In this document: in pieces, positions 54,227-64,000 of the stretch
Numbering within the stretch: position 1 is the stretch's first letter
Layout of the letters: every line of letters starts with the position of its first letter
Origin: Sulfitobacter geojensis
GTDB taxonomy: Bacteria > Pseudomonadota > Alphaproteobacteria > Rhodobacterales > Rhodobacteraceae
NCBI RefSeq assembly: GCF_000622325.1
Contig: NZ_JASE01000005.1
Coordinates: forward strand, 372,001-436,000
DNA length: 64,000 bases
Direction: 5' to 3'
Notes under the pieces: model-generated
The model's input: only the letters and a program-made list of their open reading frames with translations
What the model was told of the DNA's origin: nothing
The model's database searches: none
Position numbers and translations under genes: made by a program

Positions 54227-55003
54227 CTATTTGTCCCGAAACTGCGCCTCGCGCTTTTCGATAAAGGCGGACATACCTTCCTTCTGGTCTTCGGTCGCGA
54301 ACAGTGAATGGAACATCCGGCGTTCAAACAACAGGCCTTCGCGCAATGGCACCTCATATGCGCGGTTCACTGCTTCTTTTACGACCATCACGGACATCAT
54401 AGATTTCTCGGCAATCTTGCCGGCAGCGGCCAGCGCCTCTTCCATCAGTTTCTTCACAGGCACCACGCGCGAGACAAGACCGGAACGCTCCGCTTCAGCG
54501 GCATCCATAAAGCGGCCCGTTAGGTTCATGTCCATTGCTTTGGACTTGCCCACCAAGCGGGTCAGACGCTGCGTGCCCCCGATGCCAGCAACAACGCCGA
54601 GGTTGATTTCCGGCTGGCCGAATTTCGCGGTTTCCGAACAGATGATAAAGTCGCACATCATCGCCAGTTCGCATCCCCCGCCCAGCGCATAGCCGGATAC
54701 GGCAGCGATGATCGGTTTGCGGACCCGCATGATCTGTTCGGTCTCCGGTGTGAAAAGATCGCCTGAAAAGACATCAACAAACGACTTGTCCTTCATCATC
54801 GCGATGTCGGCACCGGCGGCAAAAGCCTTTTCCGATCCGGTGATCACGATGCAGCGGACTTTGTCGTTGTCCTGACAGCCCCGCAAGGCATCAGCCAGTT
54901 CACCCATAAGCACATCGTTCAGCGCGTTCAGCGCGTCAGGCCGGTTAAGGGTGACAAGAGCCACATGATTGTCGACATCTAGCGTGATCGTTTCATAAGC
55001 CAT
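54227..55003 (-). CDS. Enoyl-CoA hydratase
   Basis: This crotonase-fold enzyme (258 residues, ATG 55003) adds water to trans-2-enoyl-CoA. The oxyanion-hole motif [15 protein letters not shown] and the catalytic region [18 protein letters not shown] are complete, with glutamates in the expected places ([15 protein letters not shown]). It could act in fatty-acid or phenylacetate degradation (PaaF-like). The substrate is not determined. The TTG one codon earlier is less likely as a start. Confidence 0.9.
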   Translation of the reverse strand: MAYETITLDVDNHVALVTLNRPDALNALNDVLMGELADALRGCQDNDKVRCIVITGSEKAFAAGADIAMMKDKSFVDVFSGDLFTPETEQIMRVRKPIIAAVSGYALGGGCELAMMCDFIICSETAKFGQPEINLGVVAGIGGTQRLTRLVGKSKAMDMNLTGRFMDAAEAERSGLVSRVVPVKKLMEEALAAAGKIAEKSMMSVMVVKEAVNRAYEVPLREGLLFERRMFHSLFATEDQKEGMSAFIEKREAQFRDK

Positions 55004-55068
55004 CAAGAATGCTCTTTTGTTGTTCCGCTCTGGCGTTGTTGCATACCACGGGTTCGTACCGTTTCAAG

Positions 55069-55920
55069 CTATCTTTGGCATTGACTACAGTAGAAAGACG
55101 AGCGTCCCGACTGGACAATCCGCTTGATCACCTGTGTGCATTCGGGGCTTTTGCAGGGCGCACCTTCGCGCCCATAAACATCAAAACTATGTTGAAAATA
55201 CCCCAGTTCTCCATCTGCCTGACGAAAATCCTTTAGCGACGATCCCCCCGCTTGGATCGCCTCGCCCAGAACGTCGCGGATGATCGGGACAAGGGCGGCG
55301 ACGCGGGGGCGCGACAGTTTGCCAGCCTTGCGGGCGGGATGAATGCCGGCGCGGTAAAGTGCTTCGCAGACATAGATATTTCCCAGCCCTGCGATGATCC
55401 GCTGATCCAGCAGCGCGGATTTTACGGGCGTGTTGCGCCCCTTGAATGCGGCAATCAAATGCGCCTCGTGAAAATCGTTGCCCAACGGTTCGGGCCCCAG
55501 CACGGCCAGCAATTTATGCTGCGCCGCGGTTGCTGTATCCAACAGATCCATCGCACCGAAACGACGCGGATCGTTGAATGTGATCCGCGCCCCGTTCGCC
55601 ATGTGAAACACGACATGATCGTGTTTTTCGGCCATGGGGTGTTCGCGCACAAATTGGCCCAAAGGATCGCCCGACACCAACATGCGCCCTGACATCCCCA
55701 GATGGATCAGCAGTGATTCTCCCGAACTCAGGTCCGCCAGAATATACTTGGACCGCCGGCGCAGTTGCAGCACGGTTTGCCCCGTCAACCGGCCTGCCAT
55801 GTCCGCCGGGAACGGCCAGCGCAGATCGGGCCGGTTCACATCCGCCTGGGCAATCACCGCCCCCTGCATTGCAGGGGCCAACCCGCGCATCACGGTTTCT
55901 ACTTCGGGTAACTCTGGCAT
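55069..55920 (-). CDS. mutM: Formamidopyrimidine-DNA glycosylase
   Basis: MutM (283 residues) removes 8-oxoguanine and opened purines. The catalytic Pro2-Glu3 appear in [14 protein letters not shown], the helix-two-turn-helix in the middle ([19 protein letters not shown]), and the zinc finger at the C-terminus (CKSPEC and CSQCQR). It is divergent from ubiE across 93 bp. Confidence 0.97.
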   Translation of the reverse strand: MPELPEVETVMRGLAPAMQGAVIAQADVNRPDLRWPFPADMAGRLTGQTVLQLRRRSKYILADLSSGESLLIHLGMSGRMLVSGDPLGQFVREHPMAEKHDHVVFHMANGARITFNDPRRFGAMDLLDTATAAQHKLLAVLGPEPLGNDFHEAHLIAAFKGRNTPVKSALLDQRIIAGLGNIYVCEALYRAGIHPARKAGKLSRPRVAALVPIIRDVLGEAIQAGGSSLKDFRQADGELGYFQHSFDVYGREGAPCKSPECTQVIKRIVQSGRSSFYCSQCQR

Positions 55921-56013
55921 TGGCGTTCCTTCCCGTGGCCCTGCGGCAATTGGCTGTTTGTATCTGAAGCTCTGGCGCTATATCTCGTCTTTGACAATAT
56001 CGGGACGCATGCC

Positions 56014-56757
56014 ATGAACGACAAGACAACCCATTTCGGTTCTCAAACTGTACCCGAGGACGACAAGGCGGGCATGGTGCGCAGCCTGTTTTCCGACGTG
56101 GCCAATAAATACGACATTATGAATGACGTGATGAGCGTCGGCATCCACCGCATCTGGAAAGAGGCGATGATGGATTGGCTGGCCCCGCGTGCCGGACAAA
56201 AGCTGTTGGATGTGGCCGGCGGCACGGGGGATGTGTCGTTTAAGTTCCTGAAACGTGCAGGGTCCGGCCATGCGACCGTGTGTGACCTGACCGAAGGGAT
56301 GCTTGTCGAGGGGCGCAAACGCGCCGAAGCGGATGCGATGGCCGACAGTCTTGACTGGGTTGTGGGTGACGCGATGGCGCTGCCGTTCGAGGATAACACG
56401 TTTGACGTTTATACGATCAGCTTTGGCATCCGCAATGTCACCCGCCCGCAGGAGGCATTGAACGAAGCCTACCGCGTCTTGCGTCCGGGGGGCCGCCTGA
56501 TGGTACTTGAGTTCAGCCAACTGCCGAATCCGATGATGCAAAAAGCCTATGACGCCTATAGTTTCAATGTGATCCCGCGGATGGGACAGTTGATCGCGAA
56601 TGACCGCGATAGCTATCAGTACCTTGTTGAATCCATTCGGAACTTCCCCGACCAAGAAACCTTTCTTGGCATGGTGCGCGAGGCCGGTTTTGATCAGGCG
56701 AAATACCGTAACCTTACCATGGGCATCGCCGCCCTGCATTCGGGTTGGAAACTTTGA
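56014..56757 (+). CDS. ubiE: Demethylmenaquinone/demethoxyubiquinone methyltransferase UbiE
   Basis: UbiE (247 residues) is the SAM-dependent C-methyltransferase of quinone synthesis. Motifs: [20 protein letters not shown], the SAM loop [13 protein letters not shown], and [22 protein letters not shown]. It leads a ubiE-ubiB pair whose coding ends overlap at TTGA. Ubiquinone made here also serves the bd oxidase and SQR. Confidence 0.96.
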   Translation: MNDKTTHFGSQTVPEDDKAGMVRSLFSDVANKYDIMNDVMSVGIHRIWKEAMMDWLAPRAGQKLLDVAGGTGDVSFKFLKRAGSGHATVCDLTEGMLVEGRKRAEADAMADSLDWVVGDAMALPFEDNTFDVYTISFGIRNVTRPQEALNEAYRVLRPGGRLMVLEFSQLPNPMMQKAYDAYSFNVIPRMGQLIANDRDSYQYLVESIRNFPDQETFLGMVREAGFDQAKYRNLTMGIAALHSGWKL

Positions 56758-58286
56758 GGGGCCCGCATAATATCTGGCGGCTGATCCGCACCGGCGCGAC
56801 ACTGGAACGTGCCGGCGCGATGAACGTCGTGCTGGACGCCTTCGAGGCGACGCCGGCCTTGCGCTTCGTCGCGCGTGCGCTGGGCCTGCCGTTCAAGTTT
56901 CTGGGGTATCGGGGTGATCCGACCATGCCGCCCGCCACCCGTGCGTTAACCGCGCTTGGTCCGGCCTACATCAAATTCGGGCAGGTTCTGTCGACCCGCC
57001 CAGATGTTGTGGGGGACGAGCTCGCCGTGCAGTTGCGTGTTTTGCAAGACAAGCTGCCCCCGTTTTCGACAGAACAGGCCAGAGCCGCGGTTGAACAAGA
57101 ACTGGGTTTGCCGCTGGACCAGATATTTTCCGAATTCAGCGCGCCGGTTGCTGCGGCATCCATTGCGCAAGTCCACCGCGCCACTTTGGTCGACACAGGC
57201 GCGGACGTCGCTGTCAAAGTGTTGCGCCCCGGTATCGAAAAGGCATTTCGTAAGGACATCGACGCCTTTTATCTGGCGGCCCGTCTGGTTGAACTGTTTT
57301 CCCCCGGTTCGCGCCGGTTGCGCCCGATGGAAGTGATCGAACATTTCGACGGTGTGGTGCGCGGCGAGTTGGATTTGCGGCTGGAAAGTGCTGCCGCGTC
57401 CGAATTCGCGGCCAACACGGTCAAAGACGAAGGTTTCCAGCTGCCGGCGATTATGTGGAATCACTCCTCGCGCCGTGTGATGACACTGGAGTGGGCAGAC
57501 GGCGTGTCGATGGGCGACAACGCCGCGATCGATGCGGCGGGACATGACCGCGTTGCACTCAGCAATCGGGTGCTGCAACTGTTCCTCAGTCACGCGCTGC
57601 GCGACGGGTATTTTCATGCGGACATGCATCAAGGCAACCTGAAGGTCGCGCCAAACGGTGATATTATCGCCTATGATTTCGGCATCATGGGACACATCGA
57701 CGAATACACCCGCCGCGTTTATGCCGAGATCCTGTTCGGCTTTATCCGGCGGGATTACAAACGTGTCGCACGGGTGCATTTCGAAGCGGGATATGTGCCC
57801 GCCGACAAAGATGTGGATGAATTTGCCCGCGCCCTGCGTGCGGTGGGCGAACCGATTTTCGGGATGAGCGCCACACATATCTCCATGGCGCGGCTGCTGG
57901 CCTATCTGTTTGAAGTGACCGAACGGTTCGGAATGGAAACACGCACCGAGCTGATTCTTTTGCAACGCACCATGGTGGTTGTTGAAGGGGTCGCACGGTC
58001 GCTGAATCCGAATATGAACATCTGGGAAGTCGCCAGCCCGATTGTGACCGACTATATCAGCAAATCCATCGGGCCGCGTGCCGTTGTCACCGATCTGGCG
58101 AACACGGCAATGGTGCTGGCCCGCTTTGGCCCGCGTTTACCTGGTCTGGTCGAGGATGCCCTAATGCGCCAGACCAACCCGCCACAGGTGGACCGTCGCC
58201 CGCGCAAACGCTGGTTTGTCCTTGCGGGCTTTGTCGGCGCGGTAACCGGTGTCGGGGCGTTGTTGGTGATCGACGCCCTTTTATAG
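56754..58286 (+). CDS. ubiB: Ubiquinone synthesis accessory kinase-like protein UbiB
   Basis: UbiB (510 residues) is an atypical ABC1/ADCK-family ATPase required for ubiquinone synthesis. It shows the KxGQ motif ([11 protein letters not shown]), the Ala-rich loop [27 protein letters not shown] and one or two C-terminal membrane helices ([20 protein letters not shown]). I prefer TTG 56754 (MRGPHNIW), overlapping the ubiE stop by 4 bp. TTG 56745 would add three residues. Confidence 0.93.
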   Translation: MRGPHNIWRLIRTGATLERAGAMNVVLDAFEATPALRFVARALGLPFKFLGYRGDPTMPPATRALTALGPAYIKFGQVLSTRPDVVGDELAVQLRVLQDKLPPFSTEQARAAVEQELGLPLDQIFSEFSAPVAAASIAQVHRATLVDTGADVAVKVLRPGIEKAFRKDIDAFYLAARLVELFSPGSRRLRPMEVIEHFDGVVRGELDLRLESAAASEFAANTVKDEGFQLPAIMWNHSSRRVMTLEWADGVSMGDNAAIDAAGHDRVALSNRVLQLFLSHALRDGYFHADMHQGNLKVAPNGDIIAYDFGIMGHIDEYTRRVYAEILFGFIRRDYKRVARVHFEAGYVPADKDVDEFARALRAVGEPIFGMSATHISMARLLAYLFEVTERFGMETRTELILLQRTMVVVEGVARSLNPNMNIWEVASPIVTDYISKSIGPRAVVTDLANTAMVLARFGPRLPGLVEDALMRQTNPPQVDRRPRKRWFVLAGFVGAVTGVGALLVIDALL

Positions 58287-58292
58287 GCGGGG

Positions 58293-59471
58293 TTAAATCC
58301 GTTCGATCGCCAATGCGATGCCCTGACCGCCACCGATGCACATGGTGATCAGCGCACGTTTGCCGCCCGTACGTTCCAGTTCGTACAGAGCTTTGACGGT
58401 GATGATCGCACCGGTTGCGCCCACCGGATGACCCAATGCGATGGCACCGCCATTCGGGTTCACCTTTGCCGGGTCGAACCCAAGGTTCTTGCTGACCGCC
58501 AAGGCTTGCGATGCAAAGGCTTCGTTGCTTTCGATTACGTCGAAATCCGTCACTTTCAGCCCTGTACGGTCCAACAGATTTTGCACCGCTGGCACAGGAC
58601 CAATGCCCATCACTTCGGGACGCACGCCCGCGTGGGCATAACCGATGACCCGCGCACGTGGTGTCAGACCGGCGCGCGCAGCCGCATCTGCTGTGGCCAG
58701 CACAACCGCGGCTGCCCCGTCGTTGATGCCACTGGCATTGCCTGCCGTAACGGTACCGTCTTTTTGAAATACGGTGCGCAAACCGGTCAGCGCGTCGATT
58801 GTCGTCGCTTTGGGGTGTTCGTCCACCTCGAACGGGACCATGTCACGTTTCACACGCACCTCGACCGGCGTGATTTGATCCTTGAAATAACCCGCTTCAA
58901 TCGCGGCGGCGGCGCGGCGTTGGCTTTCCAACGCAAATGCGTCCTGATCCGCGCGGCTGATGTCATGTTCTGCCGCGACATTTTCCGCAGTGACGCCCAT
59001 ATGACCCGTCCCGAACGGACAGTTCAGCGTACCCAACATCATGTCCACGGTTGCCACATCGCCCATTTTCTGGCCCCAACGGGCACCCGAAAGAATATAG
59101 GGGGAGCGCGACATATTCTCTGACCCGCCCGCAAGCGCGAATTCCGCATCGCCCAGCATCAGGGACTGGGTGGCTGAAACAATCGCCTGCACGCCCGAAC
59201 CGCAAAGCCGGTTCACATTCATCGCGGGCACGCTGTCGGGGATACCTGCCTGCATCGCGGCGACGCGAGACAGATACATATCGCGCGGTTCGGTGTTGAT
59301 CACGTTACCATAGGCCACATGCCCGATCTGGCCGGCCTCGACCCCAGCGCGTTCAAGCGCGGCCTTGGCCACCACAGTACCCAGATCAACCGGTGCAGTC
59401 CCGGCCAGCGCCCCGCCAAAAGTGCCGATCGCAGTGCGCGCGCCGCCCAGAATAACGATTTCAGTGCTCAT
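58293..59471 (-). CDS. Acetyl-CoA acetyltransferase (thiolase)
   Basis: The 392-residue thiolase has the acyl-binding Cys in NVNRLCGSGVQAIV and C-terminal catalytic His/Cys motifs NPNGGAIALGHPVGATGA and TMCIGGGQG. It fits AtoB/PhaA, making acetoacetyl-CoA or cleaving it. No phaB or phaC is adjacent, so polyhydroxyalkanoate synthesis is not proved. It converges with ubiB with a 6-bp gap. Confidence 0.92.
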   Translation of the reverse strand: MSTEIVILGGARTAIGTFGGALAGTAPVDLGTVVAKAALERAGVEAGQIGHVAYGNVINTEPRDMYLSRVAAMQAGIPDSVPAMNVNRLCGSGVQAIVSATQSLMLGDAEFALAGGSENMSRSPYILSGARWGQKMGDVATVDMMLGTLNCPFGTGHMGVTAENVAAEHDISRADQDAFALESQRRAAAAIEAGYFKDQITPVEVRVKRDMVPFEVDEHPKATTIDALTGLRTVFQKDGTVTAGNASGINDGAAAVVLATADAAARAGLTPRARVIGYAHAGVRPEVMGIGPVPAVQNLLDRTGLKVTDFDVIESNEAFASQALAVSKNLGFDPAKVNPNGGAIALGHPVGATGAIITVKALYELERTGGKRALITMCIGGGQGIALAIERI

Positions 59472-59535
59472 GATATGTCCCCCAAAGTGTTGCCTTTATG
59501 AATAGGGGCAAAGGGACCGCTGCGATAGGTAAACC

Positions 59536-60273
59536 CTACGTCGGATTTGGCACCAACTTTGTGCGACCGCCGGCATCAAGCACCCAACAATCAGTGCCTT
59601 CAAACACCGCCGCGGTCATGGGTTTGCCATATCCTGCACCGCTATCAAGATTGACGCGATTGCCGTAATGGCGCGGTTCGTCCACTGGTGTATGCCCGTG
59701 CACAACCAGTTTCGGGTGCATGCGCGGATCAACGTGAAACTCTTTGCGAATCCAAAGCAGGTCTTCTTCGTCCTGCTCAGCCAGGGCAACGCCGGGGCGG
59801 ATGCCGGCGTGGGCAAAGAACAGCGCCTTTGTTTCGTGGGATAAAACCGCCTCTTGCAAGAATTTGATGTGGGACTGCGGCACAGCATCGCGCGCCATTT
59901 TATGCACGTCCAGCATGCGCGAACGTTCGGTAAATTCAACACCATAAGAGGCCAGCGTCGTATCGCCGCCCAGACGCGGGTGCAGCCAGTAGCGCTCGAC
60001 CGGCAGATAGGCTTCGTGCTGGGGGTAGTCGCGCATGAACCAATGGAACATGCGGTCATGGTTGCCCTGCAAATAGGTCCAGTTGCGCCCCTGCGCCTGT
60101 CCTTCGACCAACAGGTCGATCACGCCTTTGCTGTCGGGTCCCCGATCCGTGTAATCGCCCAGAAAAACGATTTCCGCATCCGGCCCGCCGTCCGCTTCGA
60201 TCAAGCCAAGCACGCGGTGCAATTCGGTCAGTTGTCCGTGAATATCGCCAACGGCATAAATTGATGTCGTCAT
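59536..60273 (-). CDS. Calcineurin-like (PPP family) metallophosphatase
   Basis: The 245-residue protein carries the PPP-family motifs in order: AVGDIHGQ near residue 9, FLGDYTDRGPDS, LQGNHDRM, then HAGIRPG and VVHGHTPVD, all metal or phosphate ligands. This places it with PrpA/ApaH-like protein serine/threonine phosphatases. The start is ATG 60273 (MTTSIYAVGDIHG), close to the first motif. The serA terminator lies just upstream. Confidence 0.9.
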   Translation of the reverse strand: MTTSIYAVGDIHGQLTELHRVLGLIEADGGPDAEIVFLGDYTDRGPDSKGVIDLLVEGQAQGRNWTYLQGNHDRMFHWFMRDYPQHEAYLPVERYWLHPRLGGDTTLASYGVEFTERSRMLDVHKMARDAVPQSHIKFLQEAVLSHETKALFFAHAGIRPGVALAEQDEEDLLWIRKEFHVDPRMHPKLVVHGHTPVDEPRHYGNRVNLDSGAGYGKPMTAAVFEGTDCWVLDAGGRTKLVPNPT

Positions 60274-60290
60274 TTGGGGCACCCCGTCAT

Positions 60291-60321
60291 AAATAACGCC
60301 CGCCCCAGAATGGGACGGGCG
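60291..60321 (-). terminator. Terminator of the serC-serA operon
   Basis: CGCCCG-T-CCCA pairs with TGGG-G-CGGGCG (11 pairs including one G-U) around TTC, followed by TTATTT in the minus direction. It lies 27 bp after the serA stop and 18 bp before the phosphatase start, so the phosphatase probably has its own signals or depends on read-through. Confidence 0.8.
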
Positions 60322-60347
60322 CTGTGTCTCTAACACTGGAATGAGTG

Positions 60348-61943
60348 TCAGGCCACGTCGAATTGAAGTGGCTTGATCTGTCTGAACATGCCTGTAGCGG
60401 CCAGCTTGTCGATGACCGGTGCAGGCACCTGTTCATCAACATAAAGCAGCGCAATCGCCTCGCCCTTTGCCTCGGACCGGCCAAGGGTAAAGTTCGCGAT
60501 GTTCACGCCGTTTTCGCCCATGGTCTGACCCAAGGTCCCGATGATACCCGGCACGTCCTCGTTGGTGGTATAAAGCATATGCGCGCCGATTTCGGCGTCG
60601 ACCTGAATGCCTTTGATCTGGATAAAGCGCGGCTTTCCATCGGAAAATACGGTACCCGCGACAGAGCGTTCGCGTTTTTCCGTAACAACAGTCACCTTGA
60701 TGTAGCCGTCGAATACGCCTGATTTGTCCTGATTGGTCGTGCTGATCTGAATGCCCTTTTCACGGGCAACCACGGGGGCGCTGACCATGTTCACATCCGG
60801 ATTGGCCCGTTTCATGATGCCTGCAACAACGCCACAGTTCAGTGCCTCAAGGTTCATTTCGGATACTGTACCATCATAAAGGATGTTGATCGCCTTGATC
60901 GGTTCATCCGTCATCTGGCCGATAAAGGCACCCAAGTGTCCGGCAAGGTTGATCCACGGGGTCATGACCTTTGCTTCTTCGGCGGTGACGGATGGCATGT
61001 TCAGCGCGTTGCTGACCGCACCTGTCAGAAGATAATCCGACATTTGTTCGGCCACTTGCAGAGCTACGTTTTCCTGCGCCTCGGTTGTTGCCGCACCAAG
61101 GTGGGGTGTGCACACAACGTTCGGCAGGTTGAACAGCGGGTTTTCCTTAGCGGGCTCTTCCTTGAACACGTCAAAGGCCGCGCCAGCAACGTGACCGGAC
61201 TTCAGCAGATCGGCCAGCGCTTCCTCGTCCACCAGACCGCCACGCGCACAGTTGATGATGCGTACGCCTTTTTTCGTTTTTTCAAGGTTCTCACGGCTCA
61301 GGATGTTCGCTGTCTGATCGGTGAAGGGGACATGCAGCGTGATGAAATCGGCGCGGGCCAGCAGTTCGTCCAGCTCGACTTTCTCAACGCCCATCTTCTC
61401 GGCCTTTTCCTCGCCAAGGAAGGGGTCATAGGCCACAACTTTCATCTTGAGGCCGCGTGCGCGGTCGCAAACGATACCGCCGATGTTGCCTGCACCGATC
61501 ACGCCCAGCGTCTTGCCTGTCAGCTCGACACCCATGAACTTGGACTTTTCCCATTTGCCGGCATGCGTTGAGGCGCTGGCTTCGGGGATCTGGCGTGCAA
61601 CGGCAAACATCATCGCGATGGCGTGCTCGGCGGTGGTGATCATGTTGCCGAAAGGCGTGTTCATCACGATCACACCCTTTTTGGAGGACGCGTCTTTGTC
61701 GATGTTGTCCGTCCCGATCCCTGCGCGGCCAATCACCTTGAGGTTTGGCGCATTGGCGAGGATCTTTTCAGTGACCTTGGTCGCGGAGCGGATGGCAAGA
61801 CCGTCGTAGTTGCCGATGACTTCGGCCAGCTTGTCCTTGTCTTTGCCAAGGTCAGGCTGGAAATCGACGTCGATGCCGCGGTCGCGGAAAATCTGAACAG
61901 CTGCTTCGCTGAGGCTGTCGGAGATGAGTACTTTGGGGGCCAT
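60348..61943 (-). CDS. serA: D-3-phosphoglycerate dehydrogenase
   Basis: SerA (531 residues) starts serine synthesis by oxidising 3-phosphoglycerate. Catalytic and NAD-binding parts are VIGAGNIGGIVCDRARGL, INCARGGLVDEEAL and the catalytic HLGAATTEAQE. An intervening domain and a C-terminal ACT domain (about 455-531, IIGTLGQTMGENGVNIANF) follow. The long type I form allows regulation by serine in many bacteria. It follows serC after 87 bp with two hairpins. Confidence 0.97.
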   Translation of the reverse strand: MAPKVLISDSLSEAAVQIFRDRGIDVDFQPDLGKDKDKLAEVIGNYDGLAIRSATKVTEKILANAPNLKVIGRAGIGTDNIDKDASSKKGVIVMNTPFGNMITTAEHAIAMMFAVARQIPEASASTHAGKWEKSKFMGVELTGKTLGVIGAGNIGGIVCDRARGLKMKVVAYDPFLGEEKAEKMGVEKVELDELLARADFITLHVPFTDQTANILSRENLEKTKKGVRIINCARGGLVDEEALADLLKSGHVAGAAFDVFKEEPAKENPLFNLPNVVCTPHLGAATTEAQENVALQVAEQMSDYLLTGAVSNALNMPSVTAEEAKVMTPWINLAGHLGAFIGQMTDEPIKAINILYDGTVSEMNLEALNCGVVAGIMKRANPDVNMVSAPVVAREKGIQISTTNQDKSGVFDGYIKVTVVTEKRERSVAGTVFSDGKPRFIQIKGIQVDAEIGAHMLYTTNEDVPGIIGTLGQTMGENGVNIANFTLGRSEAKGEAIALLYVDEQVPAPVIDKLAATGMFRQIKPLQFDVA

Positions 61944-61972
61944 GGTGTTGGTCCTTTAATCAAATAGGGGGT

Positions 61973-62026
61973 GGCGGGGTGAACCCCGCCCTACGGTATA
62001 TGGGGAAGGCGGGAATGCTCCCGCCT
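61973..62026. repeat. Pair of perfect GC-rich hairpins between serC and serA
   Basis: GGCGGGGT-GA-ACCCCGCC (61973-61990) and AGGCGGGA-ATGC-TCCCGCCT (62007-62026) are perfect inverted repeats 16 bp apart. No T-tract follows in the minus direction. They resemble REP-like elements that stabilise or partly block the mRNA between operon genes. Confidence 0.6.
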
Positions 62027-62030
62027 GCGA

Positions 62031-63170
62031 TCAGGCGTCGATTTCGGCGTTGAATGCCCAGTCCAGCCACGGCAGCATCGCTGCGATGTCGGAGGTTTCA
62101 ACCGTGCCACCACACCAGATGCGCAGTCCCGGAGGGGCATCACGGTAGGCGCCGATATCAAGCGCGACGTTCTCATCGGCCAGACGTTTTGCAACTGCCT
62201 TGGCGAATGCCGCACCATCAGTGATGCGGTCGTCATTGAACTTGAGGCACACAGAGGTGTTCGACCGCGTTGCCGGATCAGCGGCAAGGAATTCGATCCA
62301 GTCGTGCTGTTCGACAAAATCGGCAATCGCCTGTGCATTCGCATCTGCCCGCGCGATCAGCCCTTTCAGGCCACCGACGGATTTGGCCCATTTCAGCGCT
62401 TGCAGGTAATCCTCAACACACAACATCGAAGGGGTGTTGATCGTCTCACCCTTGAATATACCCTCGATAAGTTTCCCACCTTTGGTCAGGCGGAAAATCT
62501 TGGGCAGTGGCCATGCTGGTGTATAGTTTTCCAGCCGCTCGACTGCACGTGGGCTGAGGATCAACATGCCGTGGGCCGCTTCGCCGCCCAGAACTTTCTG
62601 CCAGGAGAAAGTCGTCACATCGAGCTTGTCCCAGGGCAAATCCATAGCAAATGCAGCAGAAGTTGCATCGCAAAGGGTTAGACCGGCACGATCGGCAGGG
62701 ATCGCATCACCGTTTGCCATGCGCACGCCGGAAGTCGTGCCGTTCCATGTAAAACAAACGTCATTGTCATAATTCAGGGTCGTCATATCGACGATTTCGC
62801 CGTAGTCGGCGGTATGGGTGGTCGCCTCAATCTTCAGCTGCTTGACCACATCTGTGACCCAGCCTGCGCCGAATGATTCCCACGCGACCATCTCGGCAGG
62901 GCGCTCACCAAGCATGGACCACATGGCCATCTCGAATGCGCCGGTGTCGGATGCAGGTACGATACCGATCTTGTAGTCGGCCGGAACACCCAGAATCTCG
63001 CGGGTGGTCTCGATCGCCTCAAGCAGTTTGGATTTGCCTTCGGCCGCACGGTGACTGCGACCCAAAGGCGCGTCCGCGAGGTTCTGCAAATCGAATACGG
63101 GGGGTTTGGCACAGGGGCCTGATGAAAAACGCGGATTGGCCGGCCGCGTTGCCGGTAGTTGAGTAGCCAT
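62031..63170 (-). CDS. serC: Phosphoserine aminotransferase
   Basis: SerC (379 residues) makes phosphoserine from 3-phosphohydroxypyruvate and glutamate with PLP. The lysine that binds PLP is in [15 protein letters not shown]. The N-terminus is [24 protein letters not shown], from ATG 63170. The longer open frame would translate the structured leader. It is the first gene of serC-serA. Confidence 0.96.
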   Translation of the reverse strand: MATQLPATRPANPRFSSGPCAKPPVFDLQNLADAPLGRSHRAAEGKSKLLEAIETTREILGVPADYKIGIVPASDTGAFEMAMWSMLGERPAEMVAWESFGAGWVTDVVKQLKIEATTHTADYGEIVDMTTLNYDNDVCFTWNGTTSGVRMANGDAIPADRAGLTLCDATSAAFAMDLPWDKLDVTTFSWQKVLGGEAAHGMLILSPRAVERLENYTPAWPLPKIFRLTKGGKLIEGIFKGETINTPSMLCVEDYLQALKWAKSVGGLKGLIARADANAQAIADFVEQHDWIEFLAADPATRSNTSVCLKFNDDRITDGAAFAKAVAKRLADENVALDIGAYRDAPPGLRIWCGGTVETSDIAAMLPWLDWAFNAEIDA

Positions 63171-63194
63171 TGATGCTATCCTTTCAGATATGCG

Positions 63195-63240
63195 CCCTTC
63201 GTTGGGGAAGGGTGTCCCACCGCCGGACATACGGAACACC
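63195..63240 (-). promoter_or_regulatory. Structured leader of serC (serC RNA motif candidate)
   Basis: In the serC mRNA GGTGTTCC (63240-63233) pairs with GGGACACC (63218-63211), and CCCTT (63212-63208) pairs with AAGGG (63199-63195), 25 bases before the ATG. The two stems share two C bases, so both cannot form fully. Alphaproteobacterial serC genes are known to carry a conserved leader RNA (serC motif), and the position and hairpin layout fit that. Confidence 0.6.
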
Positions 63241-63453
63241 GGTAAAAACAGCAACAGGCAAAGGGACGCGGGTTTTAGGGAAATGTGGTCTTTTACAGAC
63301 CGATGCAGGAACGCGTGTTTCCTATTGGCGCATATCCGACACAAGCGGATCTGGATTTGAGGCAGAGCACTGGCGCGTAGAATTGCAAACCAGACTCGCA
63401 GACCCCGATTGTGAAAGAGGGAGCCGTAGGCGACAGATCGGCAGGGTTAGACC

Positions 63454-64000
63454 TTAGCGCGCGAGAGGTATCGTTAGCCTGATCGAAGCGCCTGAAGCGC
63501 TTTCGATAAGCTCCAAGCGCCCATCATGATTTTCCATCACTCTGCTTGCAATAGGCAGCCCTAAGCCACTGCCTGGTCCACCACTTGCTTGTGAAAAGCG
63601 GCTCAGCGCTGCAATGTGGCGATCAGCAGGGATGCCAGTGCCATCATCGGTGATGATCAAAGTTGCGTTTCCTCCGCCCTGTGACAACTCCATTGTAATC
63701 TGTGTCAGATCCTTACCGCCGTGGATGATCGAGTTGGTCAGCAGGTTCAGCACAGCTTCATGCAACATGGTTTTATCCCCTGTTACAGTCACCTCCGCTG
63801 AAGGAAGGTCATAGGTCAGCGATACCTCACTCTCGAGGTGTTGCTGGACAAACGCGCTGCCGACGTTGCGGACGAAAGCGCCGAGTTCAACAGGTTGTCC
63901 TGAACGCAGAATATCTGTGCCGCTTGCGCGTTCGAATGACAAAAGCTTATTCGTAAGATCGCTTGCCTCTCTTGCGGCAAGCAATAATTCGGCACTACGC
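63454..64000 (-). CDS. C-terminal part of a sensor histidine kinase
   Basis: The frame is open to the right edge, so the start and the phosphorylated His lie outside the window. The visible 180 or so residues are the ATP-binding domain: N box HEAVLNLLTNSIIHGG, G1 DDGTGIP, and G2 GSGLGLPIA. An ERASG helical stretch before this could be the end of the dimerisation domain. The sensor input cannot be seen. It stops at 63454, 283 bp upstream of the serC start on the same strand. Confidence 0.85.
   Translation of the reverse strand, partial: RSAELLLAAREASDLTNKLLSFERASGTDILRSGQPVELGAFVRNVGSAFVQQHLESEVSLTYDLPSAEVTVTGDKTMLHEAVLNLLTNSIIHGGKDLTQITMELSQGGGNATLIITDDGTGIPADRHIAALSRFSQASGGPGSGLGLPIASRVMENHDGRLELIESASGASIRLTIPLAR

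Overview
The window looks like chromosomal DNA of an alphaproteobacterium of the Rhodobacteraceae, most likely the roseobacter group. The reasons are the dnaA-dnaN-recF-gyrB block beside rpsT, a serC-serA operon with a structured leader, the paa phenylacetate operon, roseobacter-style glycosyltransferases and the alphaproteobacterial form of the heat-shock promoter at dnaK. The genus cannot be fixed from the sequence alone. Almost all of the window is coding. I see no tRNA, rRNA, insertion sequence, prophage or CRISPR array.

Layout. 1-6557: the tail of an unknown gene, a secreted phosphate-binding-like/OmpA fusion, radC, dnaJ and dnaK (heat-shock promoter visible), and an AlkB-type dioxygenase. 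6560-17669: a surface-glycan locus with an ABC-2 export permease, cysQ, kdsB, galU, galE, four glycosyltransferases and a double-domain sulfotransferase. CysQ would clear the PAP left by sulfation, KdsB supplies CMP-Kdo, and GalU/GalE supply UDP-hexoses. 17683-22441: ptsN, hpf, lptB, lptA, lptC, kdsD and an RNase D-like nuclease, all on the minus strand (LPS transport and Kdo synthesis). 22485-30162: the phenylacetyl-CoA operon, read paaJ-A-B-C-D-E-Z-X. 30274-34377: a small PAS protein, a P-loop kinase and a CHASE/PAS histidine kinase.

35268-46239 is the most interesting stretch. A bd-type (CIO) quinol oxidase with its 36-residue small subunit, an EF-hand protein and a 1-Cys peroxiredoxin run on the minus strand. 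Divergent from them are a RirA/NsrR-like Rrf2 regulator, a two-cysteine Crp/Fnr regulator, a DUF2892 protein, two YeeE/YedE-type sulfur transporters, a persulfide-dioxygenase-like metallo-hydrolase, a ferritin that has lost the bacterioferritin haem ligand, a DUF442-sulfide:quinone oxidoreductase fusion and a SulP transporter. Together they suggest coordinated handling of sulfide, persulfide and iron, with electrons passing through quinol to a sulfide-tolerant oxidase. Two related intergenic motifs and a perfect 25-bp palindrome look like the control sites.

46492-63170: gyrB, recF, dnaN, dnaA, rpsT, then an enoyl-CoA hydratase and VOC pair, mutM, ubiE-ubiB, a thiolase, a calcineurin-like phosphatase, and serA and serC. 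The window ends inside a histidine kinase.
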